Shown here: positions 7,583 through 15,020 of the stretch, piece by piece
Numbering within the stretch: position 1 is the stretch's first letter
Layout of the letters: each line of letters begins with the position of its first letter
From: Holophagaceae bacterium
Lineage (GTDB): Bacteria; Acidobacteriota; Holophagae; Holophagales; Holophagaceae
Assembly (NCBI GenBank): GCA_025361125.1
Contig: JANYBM010000115.1
Coordinates: 1-64,000 of the forward strand
DNA length: 64,000 bases
Direction: 5' to 3'
Position numbers and translations under genes: made by a program
The notes under the pieces: generated by a model
What the model was told of the DNA's origin: nothing
Database searches by the model: none
Seen by the model: only the letters and a program-made list of their open reading frames with translations

Positions 7583-9673
7583 TTATAGAATCTTTATTCT
7601 TCCGTCTACGGCGAAACATCCATCTTCAAAGGCCATGACTGGGTTCAGATCCATCTCCTGGATTTCGGGATGATCCGTGAGCAGACAGGAAACCTGTTGG
7701 ATCACCCTCACCACAGCAGCCTTGTCCACGCCTTTTTCACCGCGCAAGCCATCCAGCAAGGCCGATGTTTTGATGGAGCTAAGCATTTCCTTGGCTTCTA
7801 CCCGCGTGACCGGCGCGATCTTGAAGGCCACATCCTTCAGGGCCTCAACGTAGATTCCACCGAGACCGAACATCACCAAATGGCCCAGGCGCTGCGAGAC
7901 ACTGGCGCCGACGATCAGCTCCCGGCCCCCAGGAAGAAATTTCTGAACAAGGAAGTTCAACGGACGGGACCCACCCAGGCGCGCTTGCATGTCCTCCACG
8001 GCGGAGCGCAGCATTCCGCCATCCCGAAGATTGATGGCAACGCCACCGGCATCGCTCTTGTGGTCCAGGTCCGCCGAATCCACTTTCACCACCACTGGAA
8101 AACCTATGGCTTCGCCAGCACTGATGGCCTGTTCAATAGTTTCAACCACACGCCAAGGGGCCACAGGAATGCCATAGGCTTCCAGGATCGAATAAACTTC
8201 GCGCGCGGAAAGCACCTTGCGGCCCACTGCCTTAGCCTTCAGGAGAATCGAAGCGGTTTTGGCGGAATCAATATTCGGGAAGGGCTCGGGTTGACCGATA
8301 TCCCGCCGCCGAATGAGACCATATTTCGTAAGGGCCACCAGAGCTTTGGCTGCTGCCGTTGGATTCGCATAACAGGGAACCCCACCCTCCTTCAGGATGC
8401 GTCGCGTTTCCTGGTATCGCTCCTGGGTGAGATCTGTCATGAAATTGCAGACTATCGGTTTCCGACCCAGGGCGCTCACGATTGCAATCTCCCGCGCCAC
8501 CGCGTGGGTATCGGTGAAGGGGGCGGTGACGAAGTTGATGAAAATGCTGTCCACGCCAGCTTCATCCAGGAGTGCGTCCATCGCAGCGCGGAACTGCGTC
8601 CCGCCTGCGGTGGCGACCACGTCAATGGGGTTCTCCAAAGCAGCTTCGGGGAGTTGAGTTCCCTTCAGTCTTTGAATGGTCTGTTCCGAAAGTTTGGGCA
8701 CATCCAGGCCCGAGGCTCCGAACACATCCGTGGCGATGACTGCGGGACCGCCGGTGTTGGTGATGATGCCCACACGGTTCCCCGCAGGAATGGGCTGGGT
8801 GGCAAAGGCCATGGCTGCCCGAACCAGATCTTCCTCATCGTTGAAGGCTAGGATGCCGGTCTTTTCGAAGATCAGCTCCGTGGCTATATCCACACCCGCC
8901 AGGGAGCCCGTATGGGAGGATGCCGCCTTGGCACCTTGCTCCGTCCGTCCCGCCTTCATGGCCAGCACCGGCTTCAGGGCAGCGACTTCACGCGCAACTT
9001 CCAGGAATTCCTTGGGGTTCGCGAAGCCTTCGGTGTAAAGAATGATGGCCCGGCAGCCCGCATCCTTCCCCCAATAGCGGAGGATTTCCGAGATGGAAAT
9101 GTCGCTGGCATTTCCGTTGGAGGCATACATGCGCATGCCCACGCCCAAATCGAACAACGCCTGCATGATCACGGCGCCCACACCTCCGCTGAGGGCCACC
9201 ACCGAAATGGCACCAGGCCCTGGGAAGGTGAACGTGAAATTGCAATAGGCATTCAAGGCGGGATCAGTGTTGATGATCCCCTGGCAGTTGGGCCCAAAAA
9301 TCCGTACGCCATATTTTTTTGCATTGGCCAGAAAAGCGGCCTGAAGCTGCGCGCCTTCTGCGCCCAGCTCGCTGAATCCCGCGGAATTGATGATCGCCGC
9401 CCGGATCCCTTTCTGACCACATTCCTCGATGATCTGGGGCACCTGCTTGGAGGGAATGATGATGTGGGCCAGATCCACGTCGCCAGGAACCTCCGCAAGA
9501 GATTTGTAGGCTTTGAGGCCACGCACCTCCGGCGCGCTGGGATGGATGGGATAGATTTTTCCCGTGTACCCGAACCGTTGAAGGTTTTTGATGATCACGT
9601 TGCCAATGGATAGCTCCTTGGTACTCGCGCCGACAATGGCAACCGCCCGAGGCTTGAAGAGAGGATCCAACAT
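7583..9673 (-). CDS. ADP-forming acyl-CoA synthetase, alpha-beta order
   Basis: A 696-residue acetate-CoA ligase (ADP-forming)-type protein that interconverts acyl-CoA + ADP + Pi and acid + ATP + CoA. The order is CoA-binding Rossmann domain (AIVGASTKELSIGN near the N-terminus), succinyl-CoA-ligase-like domains with the phospho-histidine in SSHTGSLAG, then an ATP-grasp domain from about residue 480 (FPVVVKVDSADLDHKSDAGG) ending in EMDLNPVMAFEDG. This is the usual alpha-beta fusion. Its ATG directly follows the TAG of the reductase-subunit gene. In the operon it could activate the aromatic acid or recover ATP from an acyl-CoA product; the sequence does not decide between them. Confidence 0.9.
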   Translation of the reverse strand: MLDPLFKPRAVAIVGASTKELSIGNVIIKNLQRFGYTGKIYPIHPSAPEVRGLKAYKSLAEVPGDVDLAHIIIPSKQVPQIIEECGQKGIRAAIINSAGFSELGAEGAQLQAAFLANAKKYGVRIFGPNCQGIINTDPALNAYCNFTFTFPGPGAISVVALSGGVGAVIMQALFDLGVGMRMYASNGNASDISISEILRYWGKDAGCRAIILYTEGFANPKEFLEVAREVAALKPVLAMKAGRTEQGAKAASSHTGSLAGVDIATELIFEKTGILAFNDEEDLVRAAMAFATQPIPAGNRVGIITNTGGPAVIATDVFGASGLDVPKLSEQTIQRLKGTQLPEAALENPIDVVATAGGTQFRAAMDALLDEAGVDSIFINFVTAPFTDTHAVAREIAIVSALGRKPIVCNFMTDLTQERYQETRRILKEGGVPCYANPTAAAKALVALTKYGLIRRRDIGQPEPFPNIDSAKTASILLKAKAVGRKVLSAREVYSILEAYGIPVAPWRVVETIEQAISAGEAIGFPVVVKVDSADLDHKSDAGGVAINLRDGGMLRSAVEDMQARLGGSRPLNFLVQKFLPGGRELIVGASVSQRLGHLVMFGLGGIYVEALKDVAFKIAPVTRVEAKEMLSSIKTSALLDGLRGEKGVDKAAVVRVIQQVSCLLTDHPEIQEMDLNPVMAFEDGCFAVDGRIKIL

Positions 9674-10927
9674 CTATTTCCCCTCAACGATTTGTTCAAT
9701 AAAGGCTTCGATGTTCGTCTTCGTCTGCTCATCTGAAATGCAGCGCAGATCGTTCAGGTCGCCAGACAGTACCAGGCTTGGAACGCCAGTTGCCGACTCC
9801 AATCGCTTGGGCAATCCATAGCGGCTGTTGGAGTTGTTCGGGCAGGTTTTGGCGTCGTGGTAGATGATCCCGTCTATACGGAAGTCGTCGATCATCTGCT
9901 TCAAGTAGCTTTCTTTGTAGTCGTCGGATCGGACGATGAACAATTCAAGATAAGCCTGGGCCATGCTGCGGAAGGGATTCTTCTCATCGAAGGCCTGGAA
10001 GATCCAACTGCTGCAATAGGTGGAAGCCACCACGTTGGCTTTGAGTTCGAGAAAATGCTCCGAATGTTGCCTTAGGCGACCCCAGACGGGCATCCCGTCC
10101 CAATATAAACGGACCTTTTCACCTTCCACGGCTCCCGCTTTGTCCCGCACATTTTGCTGGAGTTCAGCCAGCAGGACTTTGTAATAGTCCACAGCCGCCC
10201 GGGTTCCTCGCAGCACCACAGCAGGACCCATGTGGATGGTGCCATCGAAGAAAGTCATCGGCGCCGGAATGGCCTTGGCGGTTTCCAATACCTGCTTCCA
10301 AAGCTCCGTGCACTCTCGGGAAAGGGCCACGGTTTCCCGCAAGCGGTCCATGTCCAGCTTGGTTCCTGAAATCGCTTCAAGCTGTGGAACAAGCGCCTGG
10401 ATCTGCCTCGAAACATCCTCGATGGGCGCAGCACCCACTTCGTTGAAATTGCGGGGGGATTTGATGCCAATGGAAGGGACCTTCAGCTCCCGGGAGTACC
10501 AACCAAACCAGTCCTGGACGTCACGGCATTGATTCGTGCTGTACACCAGCACATCGGGTTTCGGCACAGATTGGATTCCGGGATAGGCTTTGGCCAAAGG
10601 TGTGACGCCCTTCAGATAGGCGCCAATATCGGCGGTGAGATAGGAACAGATATCCGGAGAATAACCGATGGCATTCGCCTCGGGAATCAGGTCCGTGGCC
10701 ATGCGCGTGGCACCCAAGAGGGCGCCATGATTTTCAGGAAAGTGGACCGCAAATCCCAAGGCCCGGAGCAATTCCGCCGGACCCACGCTGGTACACCAGG
10801 CGACTTTTTGCTTGCCGGTGGTGGCAGCTTCGTTGACCTGGTAGAAATGGTCCGACATGACCTTGTTCATCAATTCGCCAGCCTGGATCTTTTTTCGGGC
10901 GGTCTTGGGTCTGGTTGGCTCAATCAC
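9674..10927 (-). CDS. 2-hydroxyacyl-CoA dehydratase / benzoyl-CoA reductase subunit (BcrB/HgdB-like)
   Basis: A 417-residue protein of the HgdB/BcrB/BcrC family, whose members bind a [4Fe-4S] cluster and take low-potential electrons from an ATP-dependent activase. It matches the pattern of benzoyl-CoA reductase subunit B: NAIGYSPDICSYLTADIGAYLKG, a KPDVLVYSTNQC segment, ISGTKLDMDRLRE, and RGTRAAVDYYKVLLAE followed by an NVRDK tail. Cysteines at the CSYL, NQC, TYCSSW and KTCPN positions are candidate cluster ligands. It starts with GTG overlapping the activase TGA (GTGA). Class I benzoyl-CoA reductases need two such subunits plus two activase subunits, and only one of each is here. A 2-hydroxyacyl-CoA dehydratase role remains possible. 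Confidence 0.8.
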   Translation of the reverse strand: MIEPTRPKTARKKIQAGELMNKVMSDHFYQVNEAATTGKQKVAWCTSVGPAELLRALGFAVHFPENHGALLGATRMATDLIPEANAIGYSPDICSYLTADIGAYLKGVTPLAKAYPGIQSVPKPDVLVYSTNQCRDVQDWFGWYSRELKVPSIGIKSPRNFNEVGAAPIEDVSRQIQALVPQLEAISGTKLDMDRLRETVALSRECTELWKQVLETAKAIPAPMTFFDGTIHMGPAVVLRGTRAAVDYYKVLLAELQQNVRDKAGAVEGEKVRLYWDGMPVWGRLRQHSEHFLELKANVVASTYCSSWIFQAFDEKNPFRSMAQAYLELFIVRSDDYKESYLKQMIDDFRIDGIIYHDAKTCPNNSNSRYGLPKRLESATGVPSLVLSGDLNDLRCISDEQTKTNIEAFIEQIVEGK

Positions 10928-11757
10928 AGAAGTTCCCCCTCGAAATTCGGCTGGCTCGGGTCTGGGGTATCCGACGCGCCCTTTTCATTGATGGCGTATA
11001 CGGCAGCACCCATAGCCCCGGCCAATTGCGGGAATTCAGGACGGATCACCGGCCGGCCTAGCATCTCTTCGGCCATATCGAAGATGTAGGCGTTGTGGGC
11101 CACTACGCCTCCGGTCATCACCACTTTTTCAGTGGGTAGGTCCATTTCCAGAACCCGCTTGATTACCGAATAAAAAAGACCTTTTACGATATCGGATACC
11201 TTCCTTCCATTTCGGATGTTCTCAAGAACCTCTGTGGCCGAGAAAACCGTGCAATAGCTCCCGAGTTTCACCATCTCTTTGGAGGCCCGCGCCAAGCCGT
11301 CCATATCCTCCAAGGGCAAGTCCAGTCGCGTGGACATTTCTTCAAGAAACGCCCCGGTTCCGGCAGCGCATTTGCGATTCATCTTGAAGCTGTCTCGGCG
11401 TCCGTCCTTATCCAGTTTGACGATCTTGTTGTCCTGGCCACCGATGTCAATGAGGGTGATGATCCCTGGAATCTCATAGCGGCACCAGTTGGCAAGACAG
11501 CCGATCTCGGTCTTGCTATGGGTGGTGATGAAGCCCACGTTGGCCCGGCCATAGCCCGTGGACACGGCATTGGCAATGGCTGCGCGGTTGGCCTTGGCCA
11601 TCTCCAAGGCAGCATCCAGGCAGATGCTCGCAGTGGCTGAGAAATCGGTTCCTGATTTTTTAATCGCATAGCCCAGCAGTCGCCTATCCGCATCCAGAAC
11701 CGCAACCTTGGTTCGGGAAGACCCGATATCGAGACCTACATAGACTGACTTGGACAT
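10924..11757 (-). CDS. Activase of benzoyl-CoA reductase / 2-hydroxyacyl-CoA dehydratase (BcrD/HgdC-like)
   Basis: A 277-residue ASKHA-fold ATPase that drives electrons to the partner reductase by ATP hydrolysis. The phosphate-binding loop GLDIGSSRTKVAV is at the N-terminus, DIGGQDNK in the middle and MTGGVVAHN near the C-terminus. The dimer-bridging [4Fe-4S] cysteines are in NRKCAAGTGAFLE and GSYCTVFSATEV. I chose the ATG at 11757 because a GAGGAG ribosome site lies 5 nt upstream; a longer frame to 11790 exists but would overlap dch. It sits between dch and the reductase-subunit gene, as expected for ring reduction. Confidence 0.88.
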   Translation of the reverse strand: MSKSVYVGLDIGSSRTKVAVLDADRRLLGYAIKKSGTDFSATASICLDAALEMAKANRAAIANAVSTGYGRANVGFITTHSKTEIGCLANWCRYEIPGIITLIDIGGQDNKIVKLDKDGRRDSFKMNRKCAAGTGAFLEEMSTRLDLPLEDMDGLARASKEMVKLGSYCTVFSATEVLENIRNGRKVSDIVKGLFYSVIKRVLEMDLPTEKVVMTGGVVAHNAYIFDMAEEMLGRPVIRPEFPQLAGAMGAAVYAINEKGASDTPDPSQPNFEGELL

Positions 11758-11774
11758 GCGCTCCTCTTCAATTC

Positions 11775-12545
11775 TCAACGGTCTTCCCAAAGCGCTGGAC
11801 GTTTCCCCAGAAACGCGGTGAGACCTTCCACCGCATCGTTCGTGGCCATCAGTTCTTCGAGATACAAACGTTCCACCGCAGCCAGCTTTGCCCGGATACG
11901 CTCGTTCACTCCGATCCTGGCGGCTCGAACGGCGAAACGCAGGGAGCTGGCGCTTCGCGGTGCGTAATGTTCCTCGAAATAGGCGAGCGCGGCCTGCTCC
12001 GGATCTTCTGCCAGTACATCCACCAGCCCGATTCGATAGGCTTCGTCAGCGCCGATGCTGCGTCCTGAGAACAACAGATCCTCCGCATGGGCCTGGCCGA
12101 TGCGCTCTGGCAGGAGGCACGAAGCGGCCGGTGCGAAGACCGCCAGCTTGATTTCGGGTTGGCCAAAAGCCGCGCTGGGCGCGGCGAAAATAAAGTGTCC
12201 GGCAGCCGCGACTTCCAGGCCACCTCCCAGGCATTGGCCCTGGACTGCCACCAGAAAGGGAACGGGGCAATCCAGAATCCGAAGGATCAAGGTATGAAGT
12301 TGCTGGAGCATCCTGGCGCAGGATTCAGGCCGGTGCTCTTCCACGCTGGCGCCAAAACTGAAGTGCGGCCCCTCTGCGTCCAGGAGTACCCCGCGGAGAC
12401 GGGCGCTGGCCAGATGCTCATGAAGGGTGCCTTGTAGGGCAGTGATCATGGCGCCATCCACGATATTCGCCTTGGGTCGCCCGAGGCGTAGACGCAGCAG
12501 GGTTCCATCTTTTTCCAGCCATGCAAGCACAGGGCTCTCGTTCAT
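11775..12545 (-). CDS. dch: Cyclohexa-1,5-dienecarbonyl-CoA hydratase
   Basis: A 256-residue crotonase-family protein. It hydrates cyclohexa-1,5-diene-1-carbonyl-CoA, the product of benzoyl-CoA reductase, to 6-hydroxycyclohex-1-ene-1-carbonyl-CoA. Recognition rests on close agreement with the Thauera-type enzyme as I remember it: [14 protein letters not shown] near the N-terminus, [51 protein letters not shown], and [19 protein letters not shown] at the end. It overlaps the stop of had by ATGA. The following activase starts 17 nt downstream. This is one of the most specific markers of anaerobic benzoyl-CoA degradation in the window. Confidence 0.93.
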   Translation of the reverse strand: MNESPVLAWLEKDGTLLRLRLGRPKANIVDGAMITALQGTLHEHLASARLRGVLLDAEGPHFSFGASVEEHRPESCARMLQQLHTLILRILDCPVPFLVAVQGQCLGGGLEVAAAGHFIFAAPSAAFGQPEIKLAVFAPAASCLLPERIGQAHAEDLLFSGRSIGADEAYRIGLVDVLAEDPEQAALAYFEEHYAPRSASSLRFAVRAARIGVNERIRAKLAAVERLYLEELMATNDAVEGLTAFLGKRPALWEDR

Positions 12546-13648
12546 CTGAGCCCCCCCGGTACGAGGATCGCCCGGCCCGACAGCTTGTGGGCATGAGCAG
12601 CGGCAAATACCTCATTGATCTCACTCAAGGGGTGACGCTCGATGAAGGGGGCAAGCTGGATCTTTCCATTCAGCACCAGGTCAAGGGCTTGGGGGTACAG
12701 CTCCGCCAAACAGCCCCAGTTGCCCAGGGCTCGGGCGTGAAAGGCCATCAAGTTGGACAAGCGCAGTTCGATCTTGTCCATAGTGAACCCCACCACGGAA
12801 AGGGTCGCTCCGTGATTGATCAGGCTGTAGGCCGTTTCCTGACCAGCGACGGTCCCAGAACATTCAAAAATCTTCCATTGAGTGTTGAAGGTTTCGAGTT
12901 GGCCGTGCTGCTTGGCGTATTCCTGGATCGCCTTTTTCAGTTCGCGACCTTGGAGGTCCCGAACATTGAAGATCTGGGACGCTCCGTGCTTCGCCATCTG
13001 GTCGAGCCTGGGCTGATCCACATCCAGCGCCACCACGGTGGCTCCCAGCGCTCGTGCGATTTGAACCGCGTAACCACCGACCCCGCCAATGCCGACCACC
13101 ACGACGAAATCCCCAGGCTTGACGCCCGCCTGAAGCACCGCTTGATAGGGCGTGGTCACAGCATCGGCCACGACGGAAATATCGGCCAACTTCAATCCTG
13201 CCGCGCTAAGCCGCTTTTCGTCCACGGGACACAGCCCACGGGCCGGTACACAAATGTGGGTGGCAAAGCCCCCTTGGATATCGTTCCCGGGCATCTGCTG
13301 GCGGCGACAGATCGTGCCATGTCCGGACTTGCATAGTTCGCACGAGCCGCAGGGGATCACCGCAGGAATGATCACGGCCTTGCCCAGCCAGGCTTCAGCA
13401 CCTGCCCCTACCGTCACCACCCGGCCACTGATCTCGTGGCCCAAGGTCAACGGCAGCTCGTGCTGGACCCGCACACGCTCATAAAAGAAGCCCAAGTCGG
13501 TATGGCACACTCCACAGCCAGCCACCGCGACCACCACTTCACCATTGCCTGGAAGAAAAGGGTCGAAGGTGGTTTTACGAAAGGCTTCACCAGGGGCTGT
13601 CATCATCCAACGGTGCGGTGCCTCAAAGGCATTGCTTCCACTGCTCAA
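12542..13648 (-). CDS. had: 6-hydroxycyclohex-1-ene-1-carbonyl-CoA dehydrogenase
   Basis: A 368-residue zinc-dependent alcohol dehydrogenase that oxidises 6-hydroxycyclohexenecarbonyl-CoA to the 6-oxo compound with NAD. Zinc ligands are visible: catalytic GCGVCHTD and GHEISGRV, and structural [15 protein letters not shown]. The nucleotide-binding motif is [12 protein letters not shown]. Stretches such as [37 protein letters not shown] and [14 protein letters not shown] match the Thauera Had type as remembered, rather than general alcohol dehydrogenases. The start is TTG with an AGGGGG ribosome site. It is the first gene of the long operon, about 170 nt downstream of a good promoter. Confidence 0.92.
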   Translation of the reverse strand: MSSGSNAFEAPHRWMMTAPGEAFRKTTFDPFLPGNGEVVVAVAGCGVCHTDLGFFYERVRVQHELPLTLGHEISGRVVTVGAGAEAWLGKAVIIPAVIPCGSCELCKSGHGTICRRQQMPGNDIQGGFATHICVPARGLCPVDEKRLSAAGLKLADISVVADAVTTPYQAVLQAGVKPGDFVVVVGIGGVGGYAVQIARALGATVVALDVDQPRLDQMAKHGASQIFNVRDLQGRELKKAIQEYAKQHGQLETFNTQWKIFECSGTVAGQETAYSLINHGATLSVVGFTMDKIELRLSNLMAFHARALGNWGCLAELYPQALDLVLNGKIQLAPFIERHPLSEINEVFAAAHAHKLSGRAILVPGGLR

Positions 13649-13824
13649 CGGCTTTCCCCCTTTCGTCCATTAAGTTCATGCAATTTCAGCTACTTGAAAA
13701 TCAGATAAATGGCCTACCCGAAGTCTAAAACCGGAATGGCCACGACACTTTATAATATAAACAAGATTCAATAGATGTTATGAACCATAAGCTTTTAATG
13801 ATTAACTATTAATTATTATGGTGA

Positions 13825-13853
13825 ACAATACCGCATTATCTTTTTAGTGTCAA
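13825..13853 (-). promoter_or_regulatory. Sigma70-type promoter for the had operon
   Basis: On the minus strand, TTGACA (13853-13848) is a perfect -35 box, followed after exactly 17 bp by TATTGT (13830-13825), a 4/6 match to the -10 consensus. The predicted start is near 13818, leaving a ~170-nt leader before had. Seen in the sequence; activity is inferred. Confidence 0.5.
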
Positions 13854-13889
13854 CGTTCAACCATGGATTAATGGCTTAAAAGGTGAATA

Positions 13890-13905
13890 TGTGATATTTG
13901 TCATA
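13890..13905. promoter_or_regulatory. Possible CRP/FNR-family operator
   Basis: TGTGA-TATTTG-TCATA matches the CRP consensus TGTGA-N6-TCACA at 9 of 10 fixed positions. It ends 23 bp before the thioesterase ATG and about 60 bp upstream of the had-operon promoter. CRP/FNR-type regulators control several known anaerobic aromatic clusters. No regulator gene is present in the window. Confidence 0.35.
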
Positions 13906-13928
13906 ACTGATCCACTGGAGGGGCGCTC

Positions 13929-14348
13929 ATGATCTTCCGTTGCCAGAAACTGATCCGCTTTTCCCATTGCGATCCAGCGGGCATCGTGTTCTATCCCAGA
14001 TATATCGAGTTGGGCGTCGAGGCGGTGGAGGATTGGTTCAGCCAGGGCCTTGGTGTCAGCTTTTGGGCCCTCCACGAAGAACACCGATTGGGGATCCCTG
14101 CTGTGAATTTGGATGTGAATTTCATCACTCCCAGCCGCCATGGGGACCTGTTGGATTTCCTCTTGTCCGTCGCTCACATCGGCAAGAGTTCCATGACGCT
14201 GGATGTCATCGTGGAATGTGATGGCCAAAGGCGGTTCCGGGAGAAAATAACCGTTGTGTTGGTTTCGCTGGATACCATGCGATCGGTACCAATATCAGAT
14301 GAATGGCGTCTGAAATTCATGGATTTCATGGAACCTGAGAGAATTTAA
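13929..14348 (+). CDS. 4-hydroxybenzoyl-CoA-type acyl-CoA thioesterase
   Basis: A 139-residue hot-dog-fold thioesterase that hydrolyses an acyl-CoA to acid and CoA. The N-terminal RFSHCDPAGIVFYPRYIE holds the active-site aspartate of the 4-hydroxybenzoyl-CoA thioesterase class. Length is typical. The ATG follows a GGAGGGG ribosome site. Divergent from the had operon, it could release CoA from dead-end aromatic acyl-CoAs. Thioesterase genes accompany several anaerobic benzoate clusters, where they are thought to protect the CoA pool; that role is inferred here. Confidence 0.85.
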   Translation: MIFRCQKLIRFSHCDPAGIVFYPRYIELGVEAVEDWFSQGLGVSFWALHEEHRLGIPAVNLDVNFITPSRHGDLLDFLLSVAHIGKSSMTLDVIVECDGQRRFREKITVVLVSLDTMRSVPISDEWRLKFMDFMEPERI

Positions 14349-14417
14349 GGAACCTTATAAATTAACTTTGAAATACTGGGCATACAGAGCCTGGGGCATT
14401 GCACCGAGAGGCCTGCC

Positions 14418-14924
14418 ATGGACTTCCAATTCGAGATCAGCAAGCGCCTATCCAGAGAGCACCAAGAGGTCACCGCCCTTTTGAATCGCCTGGAAAAGTT
14501 TGTGCAGGCGCATGGACCGGCTGGTCAGCCCGATTGGCAGGATGCCGAGGCCCGGCGACTCATGAGTGACTTGAGGGGGGCTCTCCGCAGTGGGGTGCCA
14601 AATCATTTCGCCATCGAGGAGCAGGAGCTTTTCCCCCGGTATGCCCAGGAAGGGGGTGCCGACCTGGTGGACCTTCTATTGGCTGATCATCTCGTCATCC
14701 TCGATCTGGCGGAGGAACTGAAACCACTCCTGGAGAAGACCCTCAATTCCCCTGATGCCCTGAGCCAGGCCGAATGGGAGACCTTCCGCGCCAAGGGCAA
14801 TGCCTTCGTGACCGAGCTTCGTTCCCACGCCGAAAAAGAAGAATTCGGCTTCATGCCCGCCATGGACGAACTGATGGACCCAGTGACAGCCAAGCATATT
14901 TTTGATTGCTACGTTCAGATGTAG
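14418..14924 (+). CDS. Hemerythrin-like domain protein
   Basis: A 168-residue, mostly helical cytoplasmic protein with the HHE-type metal-ligand pattern: REHQEV near residue 16, NHFAIEEQELFPRY around residue 66, LLADHLVILDL around 92, and SHAEKEEFGFMPAMDE near 136. Such proteins bind a di-iron centre and sense or store oxygen or protect against it. It follows the thioesterase by about 70 nt and may be cotranscribed. An oxygen-linked protein beside an oxygen-sensitive reductase system would be sensible, but its role is not shown by the sequence. Confidence 0.75.
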   Translation: MDFQFEISKRLSREHQEVTALLNRLEKFVQAHGPAGQPDWQDAEARRLMSDLRGALRSGVPNHFAIEEQELFPRYAQEGGADLVDLLLADHLVILDLAEELKPLLEKTLNSPDALSQAEWETFRAKGNAFVTELRSHAEKEEFGFMPAMDELMDPVTAKHIFDCYVQM

Positions 14925-14930
14925 AGGGTC

Positions 14931-14991
14931 GCAGCCACGAAGCGATAGACATGAAAGTCTTCACGTCCTGAATGTGTCACTAGGTGGCTGC
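14931..14991. repeat. Inverted repeat between convergent genes
   Basis: GCAGCCAC (14931-14938) and GTGGCTGC (14984-14991) form an 8-bp perfect inverted repeat with a long 45-nt spacer, between the stops of the hemerythrin-like gene and the acyl-CoA synthetase gene. There is no U-tract, so a terminator function is only possible. Confidence 0.3.
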
Positions 14992-15020
14992 TTCCACTTC
15001 AAAGTGAATGGTATTCCCCA

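Larger units (their letters stand above)
13649..13928. promoter_or_regulatory. AT-rich divergent control region between had operon and thioesterase gene
   Basis: A 280-bp gap, much richer in A+T than the flanking genes, separates two divergent transcription units. It contains a sigma70-like promoter toward had, a CRP/FNR-like half-site pair near the thioesterase start, and two short near-adjacent inverted repeats: TTATG-AAC-CATAA at 13778-13790 and ATTAA-CTA-TTAAT at 13801-13813. No coding sequence is evident. Confidence 0.65.

Noticed and set aside
7670..8851. Plus-strand 393-codon open frame opposite the ADP-forming acyl-CoA synthetase.
   Set aside because: Antisense shadow of a clear gene, with no domain pattern.
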